Origin: Alloalcanivorax profundimaris
Lineage (GTDB): Bacteria; Pseudomonadota; Gammaproteobacteria; Pseudomonadales; Alcanivoracaceae
Assembly (NCBI RefSeq): GCF_015265435.1
Contig: NZ_JABJWH010000040.1
Coordinates: 62,001-126,000, forward strand
DNA length: 64,000 nucleotides
Direction: 5' to 3'
The notes under the pieces were generated by a model. It saw nothing but the letters and a program-made list of their open reading frames with translations, was not told the origin of the DNA and did no database searches. The stretch's first letter is position 1. Every line of letters begins with the position of its first letter. Positions 10,101 through 16,619 of this stretch are shown piece by piece. Both the position numbers and the translations under genes were made by a program.

Positions 10101-10421
10101 AGCGCGCCAAGCGGTGCCGCCAAGAGCTTTGAAGAGGCCCTGCGCATCGAACTGCGCGCGGACGCCCCCGAGACCCTGCCAGCGATTGAATCCTCGGTTC
10201 GTCAGGCGCTCTGGCAAGCACCCTGGGACCTGGCTCTGAAACACGCGGCGCTGAGCCTGCATCAAGCCGGCCACGCCCGGGAGCATGGCCGAACCGGGGA
10301 TGCGATCAAACTGGCGCTTAAAGCCACCACGTCGTTGCAGGCATCCCGGCACCGGGATGCCGATGAATTGCGACGTCGCCTGGACTGGGTGATCTGGGCT
10401 CTCAACAAGGAAGGGAACTAG
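4191..10421 (+). CDS. Giant exported multidomain protein: toroid, CarboxypepD_reg repeats, CARDB, vWA
   Basis: This 2076-residue protein starts at an ATG after GGGGGAAAGG and has a signal peptide ending near residue 30 (LNGQA). In order: an alpha/alpha-toroid region like prenyltransferase or alpha-2-macroglobulin domains (about 35-290, with DSGGWALDGDNAQVQTTALA); five carboxypeptidase-regulatory-like beta domains (about 293-720); a CARDB-like domain (743-860); a von Willebrand A domain (870-1057) with the metal site DASGSVS near 879, GGGTS and VSTDGQ; further CARDB-like beta domains; an alpha/beta segment resembling a ThuA or glutamine-amidotransferase fold (about 1660-1860); and a helical tail. 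It is built for adhesion or scaffolding outside the inner membrane. It ends eight bases before the transglutaminase-like gene, so the two are surely co-transcribed. Several cysteines lie in the beta region. No enzyme activity can be assigned. Confidence 0.85.
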   Translation: METPLASHGGWFRLVVCFCFLFILPLNGQAGPAEGRQWLLGQIQQDGSLNTEATLATAFQATTESVETFRIQPDAEPGDLSGVAAYLAAAAPDQSAENLARRLIASHALGLDFNADRQALMARQRAYSGFGAFPGHDADAVSTAFALRALHRLGVTQEPAAYSLQYLLDSQLDSGGWALDGDNAQVQTTALAMHALWLYRNQYQVAAALDAAQSFLLGERDGVLWADTEQSALALIALLSRAVDRSPYEPALQALANGQNPAGDFDGGVYVTALALRVLALGSLPPRDLTRLTGRLVDAQTGQPLADGRVSLSGSDTREARTGADGAFLFENLPTGQYRIEAGKAGYGTLVLNTVVQTGDKRDLGSLALDVRQTDPDTGEPVSTGLLRGRVTASEDGAALAGATLTLGGSGRSVTTGPDGRYVIGDIAAGPVTVTASAPGYRTAVGSAEIQAGQTLVFSPALRVAVTQGVNVEGRVTAQASGDAVAGALVSARVGDTTKSVSTDAQGDYRLTRLPAGEVALTVNADGYASVSGQAQADDGDTLSFSPRLVPVGEPPVSLPGGFRGMVVDGITGRGIEGAEIRVEYEGGSESQVTDADGHFLIDTLSAGDVGLIISAPGHASVSATARVEGGFISDVGEVELTPLDEAVNSVAGRVVDVRTGEPLEGVLAQVKPQASSSTVVAEALSGPEGRFEVPGLRLDDYVLVLSLTDYQDLTVPFLIASGGVLEMGELRMRPPGIDALLPDLAIQSIATGDLSSDPDTFAASGDLDVVVINRGNTALDQSFRVLAFSDRDRDGAFDPDTDVALGEQVVDGTLDVDTTRLISIAVDGPLPFRDAPITVMLDADEAISELSETNNLESTAGECVNNQKPYLDLALCLDASGSVSRSEFQLQLEGTARAIENPDIVPRDGSVRLSLLQFSNSDRLEINPTLVEEDNVADLADAIRAVPKMGGGTSIHQCIDGAANTITQTTPPAALRVIDVSTDGQSSQSSAVAAANRARDGGVDVLNAIGVGSGANENLLNAIVFPEPVGGDRGFVLMVDSYEEYIEGIAGKIAKETRIPDLTVGGLKLVDHGTGEPVSVEVVVGNAGSAAITEDITVTFFNGDANTGEAIGEVTLQEGIDAGAFRTVSLDDVPVAALNNGTVRAAAEIAGNVSECNTGNNGVSIPVSVQRGEVSLGLSSSAPSPMELLGIDALVGNTGAVAGDYRVTLRIEDTNGVLVADLGEHAVDELAAGQQYQRTEEWDTGVTLTGDYRAVADLYNASGRLLDSDQAAFRITEEEDPSAPVASVRVGADRPEYRLGDTVMIESSLSNTSLGTPIPAPRYRLVVAGPEGQVVLSEETALGGLAIGQVLTLPDRLALADLPVGDYAVTGTLFASNDQVLARDQAGFSVAADPLRALQGGVSVAAESVFLGDAQSCHYRLRNSGEQVLEDIGVRRARVDLDNQLELADEAATVTLAPGEERTFTDTFSTAGFNLTRHACVLQVADDGESRDLGNATFQITEPPVSLETSLGLSGGPRLLVLADKEVSTCMAVRTLTLEAVFPETLSPFALVHAKVLGRHFRIEDMESATPRFFDGPVNHGDGRDVDLTLMDLDRERLTVRLQGEGLVDGDYSLKAFYPAFLFLHKDLDSGEVHFECGEPPRPGDVLGDFKVTEVELVEKVRRDGGAPEVPAIATQRQWLDETLAERDYTLVDSLEAFGAAVRSGDYQQYLLLADRIPVEHWTAKQLREAVNRGEGLVYAAGNLPEAGPLHEVLGIQPHRERPGFGWHHHEPRQGAYADGVLMERSPLGDAGFLPFALNRELALVHRENSRVAGHYQNLRLGGGHGRGRHCPLYPVEHPAVTYRDYGQGRTVFAGFDLAAEGTAEPSTQRYAELLHGMLAFTETDLTIARPGAVVPVTLTVENTGPAVAVEARLTLEDGGEVLATLPRTGNGQPVWQFELAERETRSLRAWVRPDYRQGVSDLSATLQASAPSGAAKSFEEALRIELRADAPETLPAIESSVRQALWQAPWDLALKHAALSLHQAGHAREHGRTGDAIKLALKATTSLQASRHRDADELRRRLDWVIWALNKEGN

Positions 10422-10429
10422 GGGGAATC

Positions 10430-13400
10430 ATGCAAGGACGACAAATGACCACCACGATGATGGATCGCAACACTTCCGAAAGCCACGCGGCGCCAGCCAT
10501 GGAGCGGATGCGCTACGCTCGGCGGCTCTGTCGAACCACCGCTCTGGTCGCGGTGATGATGCTGCTTAACGCGGTGATCTGGCCCTCCTGGGCGGTGGCC
10601 GTGGAAGTGGAACGCCAGAAAGAAGCCCAGGCGCAAGCTCGCTGGGAAGCACGCCATCAGTCCCTGGATCAGGTGCTCCTTGGCATCCGCCAGGAAGCCA
10701 GGGACGGGCGCTCGATGATGGCGGACACGCTCGCCGAACGAAATCAGGGCTTCCTGGGCAAGGCCCGTTCGCTGCTTGGCATCGAACAGGCGCCCGCCGA
10801 GGCGTTGCCCCGTCTGCAATGGCTCTCACAGCGGGCGGCCAACCTGCACGAGCAAGCCCTGGCCTCCTTCGATGAAACCGAGGCGCATTTGAGGAAGAAG
10901 GAGCTGCCGCGACGAATTCTCGACCGCAATGACCGTGCCCGCGAAGAATACCAACGGGCTTACGCCACCATGCGCGAAACGTTGAATCAGGCCCTCGATT
11001 CCGATTCACTCGGCGAGCAGGAAGAGGCCATGGCGGCGCTGGTTGACTTCATGGATCGCTTCACCCTCGACAAGCCCCGCGACCCCTTCGACCCGAACAA
11101 ACTGCCCTGGCGCACCCCGGACCCGGACAGGACGCCGACCCCGGCCCGGTCCGCCGAGGCCCTTAGTCAGCGCACCGGTTTGCCCCGTTTTGAGCAAGGG
11201 CTCGAACTCGCCAGCCTGAATAACAACGCCGCCCTGAGCGTGGCGCCGGGCGCCCCCACGGACGAGGCCCTGGCCGCTACCCTGGATGCGCCGCAAACGC
11301 CTGCCATCCAGGCCAAAGCCGCCGAACTCGACCACGACCCGGTCCGTATCTACCAATGGGTGCGCAACAACATCGAGTTCATCCCCAGTTACGGCTCCAT
11401 TCAAGGCGCCGAGTACACCCTGGAACTGGGCAAGGGCAATGCCTTCGACACCGCCAGCCTGCTCATCGCCCTGTTGCGAGCCTCGGACATCCCGGCCCGC
11501 TACGCCATGGGCACCGTGCGCATGCCCGCCGACCAGGTCATGAACTGGGTTGGCGGCGTCAACGTGCCCAGCGCCGCCGGCAACCTGATGGGGCAGGGCG
11601 GCATCCCCAACACCGGCCTGACCCGGGGAGGCCAGATCAGCCACTTCGAACTGGAACACATCTGGGTGGAAGCCTGGATCGACTTCCACCCCAGCCGCGG
11701 CGCCGATCACCGCACCGGTGATACCTGGGTACCCATGGATGCCAGCTTCAAGCAGTACCAATACAGCGAAGGTATGGACCTACAGGACCAGGTCCCCTTC
11801 GACGCCGAAGGCCTGGCCCGCACCATCGAACAGGAAAGCACCATCAACGAAGAGGAAGGTTGGGTGCAGGGTGTGCCCCAAATGACTATTGAGAATGTTG
11901 TAGAGGGTTATAGAGGGCGCCTGGAAAAACATCTAGAAAATCAAAATGCATCAATTAAGGAAACTATTGGTGGGCACGATATAAAAAAAATCATTAGTAA
12001 ACAATTTTCTGGTGCCTTGCCATATGAATTGGTGACGCGAGAGCTTTTTACGAATGAGATTCCTGAAAAATTGAGGTGGAGATTCAGCTATGAGCTTTAC
12101 GATGTCTCCTATGGGTTAAAAGGTACTGCGATCTTGGTCATAAATGAGGCTACGGCAAAATTGGCAGGTAGGAAACTGGCATTGTCGTTCTTTCCGTCTA
12201 ATAAAGAAGATGAGGCAGCGATAGATAGTTATCTTCCAGATTATAGCAGCGAAGATGCCGAGACCAGTTCGTCACATAGTTTGCCGGGGTATTTGATTCG
12301 CTTATCGGCGGAATTCTCCGTTGATGATGAAATTGGTGCTTCTTCAGAGAAAGCCATACCTCTAGGCCAAGGGTTGCATTCCGAAATGGGGTACTGGAGT
12401 CCTATGTATGGGTGGGAAACTACAGAGAATCGGCCAGTTTCTGGAGAGTATAGATCTATAGCACTGGATCTCCAGGGTGTTAGCTTAGGGGCAGTAAATA
12501 AAAACAAATCAGATGTTTATCATGTAAATGATAAAATAAAAAGAGAGGATTATTTGGGGTTGAATAAAAGAGATTTGGTTGGTGATGCTCTCTATGGAAC
12601 AATAAATAACTACTTCTTTTTAAATGATGTCCAGGACTCTGTTTCTGAGCGAGCATCTAAAAGCGTGGGTTATCGGGCCCCCAGTTATGGGGTTTTTGCC
12701 AGTGCCCTTGAGGCCGAGTACTGGTTTGGAGCCCCTCGCAATGTGAGCGTTGTTGGTTTGGCCATGGATGTAGATAATATGCGAAGTATCAGAGTTGATA
12801 AAAATAATAACCATGAAGACTGGGTTGGGTATAATAAGATTTTAGGTATGAGGATGTCGGCCATGGAGCACTTGGTTCCGGAAGAGATGTATGGTTTGAA
12901 CGATAATGTGGAGGCCTTTAGTGCCGTTAAAGCGATGCATGTGGCTGCGAAAGAAGGGCAGAGGATATGGCAAATAAATTCTCAAAATGTTGATGTGGCA
13001 TTGTCCGAAATTAAACTAAGTGGCTCCGTTAGAAAAAATATAAGAAATTCTGTTATGGCCGGAAAGGAGGTGACTGCCCATGAGAGTATGATTAATATCC
13101 AGGGTCGAAAAATGGCTGGTTATATTGTCATCGATCCTGAAACTGGTTCTGGTGCATACATGATATCCAGTGGGGAAAGCGGCGGTTTTTTGCAGACGGC
13201 CCTGGCAAGTTTGTTGGGTTTTCTGGGAGGTCTGACTGAAGGAGGAAATAGAGCCGAACCCCCAGTGTTTTCTGATCGACTTAGGAAGTTGGTAAAAAAC
13301 GCGAGATACGTATCCGTTCTTGGAGCTATTGCACTCTTTTCGGATGCTTTGGTCACTCTGACGAGTTCAGATTTGGGTTGGGCAAGTAAGCTTGGCCGTA

Positions 13401-13594
13401 TATCTACAGCCGTATTTGCTTACGCGGCGACAGCGATTCTGACGGCCTCGGCATTTGCGTTTGCAGGGCCTGTCTTTGCTGCTATTGCCGGGGCTTTGCT
13501 TGCCGGTTTTCTTACCGCACTACTTTCCAGATTCAACGAAAGATATTTTTCTAAAATAACGGGGAATAGAAGAAAGTGGGCGTTTTATGCTTGA
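10430..13594 (+). CDS. Transglutaminase-like exported protein with an exchanged AT-rich C-terminal module
   Basis: The ATG at 10430 follows GGGGG and gives 1054 residues. A hydrophobic export segment lies at about 35-57. Residues 60-200 are helical and charged. A transglutaminase-like core spans about 290-444; it keeps His410 (HIWVEAW) and Asp437 (PMDASF), but the nucleophile position is Ala338 (GKGNAFDTASLL), so it looks catalytically dead. At about residue 484 (base 11880) composition switches from GC-rich to clearly AT-rich, with frequent ATA, TTA and AGA codons, and this lasts to the end. Residues about 573-686 have a degraded second copy at 14.05-14.42 kb. The last 140 residues hold Gly/Ala-rich hydrophobic segments (about 915-935, 965-985, 990-1032) and a basic end. 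The stop codon overlaps the next gene by 8 bases. The layout resembles a polymorphic toxin with a membrane-acting tip; this is inference. Confidence 0.82.
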   Translation: MQGRQMTTTMMDRNTSESHAAPAMERMRYARRLCRTTALVAVMMLLNAVIWPSWAVAVEVERQKEAQAQARWEARHQSLDQVLLGIRQEARDGRSMMADTLAERNQGFLGKARSLLGIEQAPAEALPRLQWLSQRAANLHEQALASFDETEAHLRKKELPRRILDRNDRAREEYQRAYATMRETLNQALDSDSLGEQEEAMAALVDFMDRFTLDKPRDPFDPNKLPWRTPDPDRTPTPARSAEALSQRTGLPRFEQGLELASLNNNAALSVAPGAPTDEALAATLDAPQTPAIQAKAAELDHDPVRIYQWVRNNIEFIPSYGSIQGAEYTLELGKGNAFDTASLLIALLRASDIPARYAMGTVRMPADQVMNWVGGVNVPSAAGNLMGQGGIPNTGLTRGGQISHFELEHIWVEAWIDFHPSRGADHRTGDTWVPMDASFKQYQYSEGMDLQDQVPFDAEGLARTIEQESTINEEEGWVQGVPQMTIENVVEGYRGRLEKHLENQNASIKETIGGHDIKKIISKQFSGALPYELVTRELFTNEIPEKLRWRFSYELYDVSYGLKGTAILVINEATAKLAGRKLALSFFPSNKEDEAAIDSYLPDYSSEDAETSSSHSLPGYLIRLSAEFSVDDEIGASSEKAIPLGQGLHSEMGYWSPMYGWETTENRPVSGEYRSIALDLQGVSLGAVNKNKSDVYHVNDKIKREDYLGLNKRDLVGDALYGTINNYFFLNDVQDSVSERASKSVGYRAPSYGVFASALEAEYWFGAPRNVSVVGLAMDVDNMRSIRVDKNNNHEDWVGYNKILGMRMSAMEHLVPEEMYGLNDNVEAFSAVKAMHVAAKEGQRIWQINSQNVDVALSEIKLSGSVRKNIRNSVMAGKEVTAHESMINIQGRKMAGYIVIDPETGSGAYMISSGESGGFLQTALASLLGFLGGLTEGGNRAEPPVFSDRLRKLVKNARYVSVLGAIALFSDALVTLTSSDLGWASKLGRISTAVFAYAATAILTASAFAFAGPVFAAIAGALLAGFLTALLSRFNERYFSKITGNRRKWAFYA

Positions 13595-14000
13595 TTGGTT
13601 AATAATTGTCTTTGTGTTTTTTGTTTCCTCGGTGTCGTGGGGCTTGTTTGTTTTTTTGTCTTGGGCAAGAAAGTGGCCCAAGGTTGATGTGGCGCTTGGT
13701 GATATGGATGTGAAAAAATACAAAATACAAGGAAAAATATATTATCGTCCGGCAGCTAAATATAGTTACAGATGGTCAGGCGAAGAATATCTGTCGTCGG
13801 TTTTGTTTCTCATGGGTGGCCGATCGTATAGAGATCGAAAGTCAGCTGAGATCGTTTTGGGATTCGGATCTGCTCACGTTTGTCCGATTTTTCCCAGGTT
13901 CAGTTATGTTTATCAGGATAAAAGAGCCTATTGGGGATTCTTTTTGTTAGGGGTTATAGGTCTTTCCTTTTGTGGTTTTTTTTACTCATGGATAGTATAG
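13587..14000 (+). CDS. Small membrane protein overlapping the variable tip, DUF3592-like; candidate immunity protein
   Basis: The 137-residue product has a membrane helix at about 4-26, a soluble middle with YYRPAAKYSYRWSGEEY (52-68), and a second helix at about 116-135. The tyrosine-rich middle between two helices resembles DUF3592 proteins, although I cannot confirm the family. The ATG lies inside the last codons of the preceding gene (8-bp overlap), which implies translational coupling. The DNA is as AT-rich as the tip before it, so the two probably arrived together. A small membrane protein coupled to a hydrophobic, variable C-terminal domain is what would be expected of an immunity partner for a membrane-targeting toxin, but nothing in the sequence proves it. 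Confidence 0.6.
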   Translation: MLDWLIIVFVFFVSSVSWGLFVFLSWARKWPKVDVALGDMDVKKYKIQGKIYYRPAAKYSYRWSGEEYLSSVLFLMGGRSYRDRKSAEIVLGFGSAHVCPIFPRFSYVYQDKRAYWGFFLLGVIGLSFCGFFYSWIV

Positions 14001-14041
14001 GTATACAGTGATGGTTATTATCTGGCAGTCCCCTCCTGACG

Positions 14042-14502
14042 AGCAGTTTCAGTGAAGAACCCACCGTGGCCCTAGCGGGGAAAAGCCTGTCACTCTCCTT
14101 CTCCCCGGTGACCCAGGAGGATGAAGACACCCTGGTCAGCTATCTTCCCGACGCCGACGCCGACGAGGACGGTAAGCTGGACCCGGGCGAGCTTCCGGAC
14201 ATCCTGCCCGGTCATCTCATCAATCTGAAAGCACGATTCTCAATCGGATCGGAAACCGTTGCGAACCCGGAACAAGAACCGGCCATGGGCTCGGGCCTCG
14301 CCTCTGAAATGGGCTATTGGCAACCGGGTCGCGGATGGGATACCTCCGAGAACAAGCCGATCGCCGGTGAATTCCGCGCGCTTGCTCTGGATCTGCAAGG
14401 CATAAGCGGGTCGGCGGCGGAAAAATGGCTGTGTGGGCTTCTTTTTTTGCTGGTAGTGTGGCGGCGTCATTTTTCTCTGCGCAATGGTCTTGTAAAAGGT
14501 AG
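14042..14502 (+). pseudogene. Broken second copy of the C-terminal module of the transglutaminase-like gene (orphan tip)
   Basis: Translated from about 14057, this GC-rich stretch gives EEPTVALAGKSLSLSF, LPGHLINLKARFSIG, SEMGYWQPGRGW and RALALDLQGIS, matching in order about residues 573-686 of the upstream protein (LAGRKLALSF, LPGYLIRLSAEFS, SEMGYWSPMYGW, SIALDLQGVS) with roughly half the residues identical by eye. There is no start codon context or ribosome site, and an in-frame stop lies at 14009-14011. From 14425 a different frame encodes a short hydrophobic Gly/Ala/Ser-rich piece ending at a TAG (14500-14502), five bases before the next gene. That piece looks like the last residues of an older tip. 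The whole is best read as a displaced, decayed C-terminus. Confidence 0.7.
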
Positions 14503-14507
14503 AGTAG

Positions 14508-14747
14508 ATGATCAGGAAAGAGTTTTTTCTAAGAATAATGTTGATCGCCTTGGCCTGGGCTCTTGCCTCGGGTGGGTTGATTAAGGGTTATTACTATATG
14601 GCCGCGCTTTCCTTGTTTCTCGGGATCTGGCTCATTGCCATGCCGGATCGCTATAAGAAGGGCCAGGGACGGATGGCTTGGTCGGTAGTGGTTATCGTTT
14701 TCGTGGTGCTATGCGGGTTGTTGTACTGGCGCGGGTTGTCCTATTAG
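14508..14747 (+). CDS. Small three-helix membrane protein, candidate orphan immunity protein
   Basis: The 79-residue product has three likely membrane helices (about 8-24, 28-45, 57-74) joined by short basic loops (DRYKKGQGR). I do not recognise a family. It begins five bases after the stop of the decayed orphan tip, the same arrangement as the intact tip and its overlapping membrane gene upstream. A weak AAGG lies about nine bases before the ATG. Retained immunity genes behind displaced tips are known in Rhs and CDI systems, and that is the most economical reading here, but the gene could also be unrelated. Confidence 0.5.
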   Translation: MIRKEFFLRIMLIALAWALASGGLIKGYYYMAALSLFLGIWLIAMPDRYKKGQGRMAWSVVVIVFVVLCGLLYWRGLSY

Positions 14748-14817
14748 ACAGCCGGCCTTGATAGAGGGTAGATATCGCAGTGGCGATGATAAGGGGGCGA
14801 GCTTGCCGCTGCGGATG

Positions 14818-14847
14818 AAAAAGCCCGGTGATCCGAAGGCGCCGGGC
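14818..14847 (-). terminator. Rho-independent terminator for the thioesterase/TetR unit
   Basis: On the minus strand GCCCGGCG (14847-14840) pairs with a near-complementary arm ending at 14823 and is followed by five T residues (14822-14818). It lies about 55 bases past the stop of the thioesterase gene, in the right orientation. Confidence 0.7.
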
Positions 14848-14903
14848 GGGGAGAGCGTCGCCGGCGCCGGGGGTGGACCACCGGGGGGAAGGGGAGTGGC
14901 GGG

Positions 14904-15335
14904 CTAGAGCAGAATCAGCGTGGAGGTGGCGCTGGCGTAGAGGGTGCCGTCGGCGCCGGTGAGGCGGGCTTCGGTGAAGGCCAGCCGGCGGCCTCGGGAG
15001 AGGATCTTGCCTTCGGCGCGGACCGGGCCGGTGTTTTTGGTCATGGCCTTGTGATAGGCGACTTTCAGTTCGGCGGTGCTGTAGCCCTGGCCGGCGGCGA
15101 GGGTGGAGTGCACGGCGCAGCCGCAGGCGGAGTCCAGCAGGGTGGCGGCGTAGCCGCCGTGGACGGTGCCAATGGGGTTGTAGACCTTTTCCGTGGGGGT
15201 GCCTTCGAACACCACCCGGCCTTCTTCCAGTTCGACCAGGGTGAAGTCCATGGTGCGGCCGATGCCGGGGCGGTCGTCGTTGTCCAGGGCGTATTGCAGG
15301 GCTTGCAGGCCGGTCATTTCGGCGAGGTTGCTCAT
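14904..15335 (-). CDS. PaaI-family hotdog thioesterase
   Basis: A 143-residue single hotdog-fold protein with the family signature NPIGTVHGGYAATLLDSACG (about residues 53-72), where HGG helps form the acyl-CoA site, followed by strands such as LKVAYHKAM and ARLTGADGTLYA. Members hydrolyse acyl- or aryl-CoA thioesters. Its ATG overlaps the stop of the TetR gene by four bases (ATGA), so the two are translated from one message and the TetR protein probably controls both. The substrate is unknown. Confidence 0.85.
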   Translation of the reverse strand: MSNLAEMTGLQALQYALDNDDRPGIGRTMDFTLVELEEGRVVFEGTPTEKVYNPIGTVHGGYAATLLDSACGCAVHSTLAAGQGYSTAELKVAYHKAMTKNTGPVRAEGKILSRGRRLAFTEARLTGADGTLYASATSTLILL

Positions 15336-15967
15336 TGGGGTTCCTTGGGTTCGGTGGAATGGGATGAGTGCTTAGCCGTGTGGCTGGTGTCCGGGTGCTG
15401 GGCGCCGGGGAGTTCGGCGGCCACCGCCTGGAGGAATTCGTTGGAAAGGGCGTCGTTGTCCACGGCGCGGGCCAGGATCAGCCCGCCGACCATGGCGGCG
15501 GTGGCGGCCAGGGCCTGACGCCGTTTGCGCGCCGCCCGGCCGCCGGGCAGGGCGCTTTCCACCAGGGCGACAAGGCGCCGCACGCTGCCGGTCATGGCGG
15601 CGCGTACCGGCGCGCTTTGACGTGGGGCGTCGTTGGCGAGGGCGGCCACCACGCAGCCGGCGCCGGGATGGTCCCGGTGGGCGCGGGACAGGTAGCGGCC
15701 GGCGACGGTGTCCATGGCGAGGGTGCCGTCGGGAGCGCGGGCGTCGCGCCAGCCCTGGCCGGCGGTGTTGATGGCGTGGTCGCAGGCTTCCGCCATCAGC
15801 TGTTCCTTGGAGTCGAAGTGGCCGTAGAAGCCGCCGTGGGTGAGGCCGGCCTGTTTCATCAGGGCGGCCACGCCGATGCCGTCGAAGCCCCGTTCGCGGA
15901 ACAGCCGGGCGGCTTCCTCGACGATGCGTTCCCGGTTGGCGGCGGCCTGTGCCTTGCTGACGCGCAT
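15332..15967 (-). CDS. TetR-family transcriptional regulator
   Basis: The 211-residue protein has an N-terminal TetR helix-turn-helix (about 10-57, with IGVAALMKQAGLTHGGFYGHF) and a helical ligand domain with a TetR_C-like stretch containing PGAGCVVAALANDAPR. It sits first in a two-gene operon with the thioesterase. Two ATGAYG-N2-CRTCAT palindromes begin about 20 bases before its ATG, which implies autoregulation. The C-terminus is a low-complexity tail rich in His, Ser, Thr and Pro. The divergent DoxX gene, 250 bases away, may also be under its control. Confidence 0.9.
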   Translation of the reverse strand: MRVSKAQAAANRERIVEEAARLFRERGFDGIGVAALMKQAGLTHGGFYGHFDSKEQLMAEACDHAINTAGQGWRDARAPDGTLAMDTVAGRYLSRAHRDHPGAGCVVAALANDAPRQSAPVRAAMTGSVRRLVALVESALPGGRAARKRRQALAATAAMVGGLILARAVDNDALSNEFLQAVAAELPGAQHPDTSHTAKHSSHSTEPKEPQ

Positions 15968-15987
15968 GCCCGTCTCCTGGCTTTTTG

Positions 15988-16025
15988 ATGATGGTCGTCA
16001 TTTATATATTGATGATGTCCATCAT
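15988..16025. promoter_or_regulatory. Twin palindromic operators for the TetR-family regulator
   Basis: Site 1, ATGATG-GT-CGTCAT (15988-16001), is one mismatch from perfect. Site 2, ATGATG-TC-CATCAT (16012-16025), is a perfect 6-bp inverted repeat. Centres are 24 bases apart with an AT-rich TTTATATATTG between them, which could hold the -10 element. Paired 14-bp palindromes upstream of a TetR gene are typical of cooperative autoregulation. Confidence 0.7.
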
Positions 16026-16219
16026 GTAAATAGCTGGCGCATGGCCGATGCAAGGAAACGGTGAATCCGGACATGCGCCCGGTGAAAACCGACGTCCGTG
16101 CCAATCGTGCATAAAACCCGCAAGCGTTACGGGCGCGCTTTTCTTTTGTGGGGGGACGTCGTTCAATAGACCGCGTTTGGCGGCTTTGGCCGGGTCCGGA
16201 ATCCGTGGGAGGAACAACG

Positions 16220-16603
16220 ATGCAAAACGCCGATATTGGCAAATTGGTGCTGCGCCTGGCGCTGGGGATCATGATTCTGCTGCACGGCATTCATAAGCTG
16301 CAGCATGGGGTGAGCGGTATTTCCGGGATGGTGGAAGGCGTGGGCTTGCCCGGCTTTCTGGCCTACGGGGTGTTCATTGGCGAGGTGATCGCGCCGATCA
16401 TGGTGATCATCGGCTATCACACGCGCATCGGCGCGGCGCTGATCGTGGGGAACATGCTGGTGGCCATCGCTCTGGCGCACACCGGCGAGCTCTTCGCGCT
16501 GGGTGGTATGGGCGGCTGGGCCATCGAGCTGCAGGGGATGTTCCTGTTCTCCGCCGTGGCGCTGTGCTTCCTGGGCAGCGGCCGCTACGCGATGAAGAAC
16601 TAG
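16220..16603 (+). CDS. DoxX-family membrane protein
   Basis: This 127-residue protein has four predicted membrane helices and the family features RLALGIMILLHGIHKLQHG near the N-terminus and GLPGFLAYGVFIGEVIAP in the second helix region. DoxX/DoxD relatives are inner-membrane proteins linked to redox stress in some bacteria, with no firm reaction. The ATG at 16220 follows GGGAGGAAC. The gene is divergent from the TetR operon and is followed by a pair of palindromic repeats. Confidence 0.85.
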   Translation: MQNADIGKLVLRLALGIMILLHGIHKLQHGVSGISGMVEGVGLPGFLAYGVFIGEVIAPIMVIIGYHTRIGAALIVGNMLVAIALAHTGELFALGGMGGWAIELQGMFLFSAVALCFLGSGRYAMKN

Positions 16604-16619
16604 CGATAGCGGGCGGTTC

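Noticed and set aside
7758-10352. Long antisense open frame in the giant exported protein gene.
   Set aside because: It has no ribosome site or signature; the sense frame holds the signal peptide, vWA and CARDB patterns.
10430-13594. Classical RHS or filamentous haemagglutinin/CDI toxin.
   Set aside because: No YD repeats, RHS core (PxxxxDPxGL), VENN or haemagglutinin repeats are visible, so only the general layout is compared with those systems.
11880-14030. AT-rich block as an insertion sequence or prophage.
   Set aside because: No transposase, integrase, terminal repeats or target duplication were seen, and the block is in frame with the upstream gene.
14066-14584. A 170-codon frame beginning at a GTG, taken as a separate gene.
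   Set aside because: It is the decayed copy of the upstream C-terminal module, lacks a start context, and its last 50 codons overlap the next gene out of frame with no matching family.
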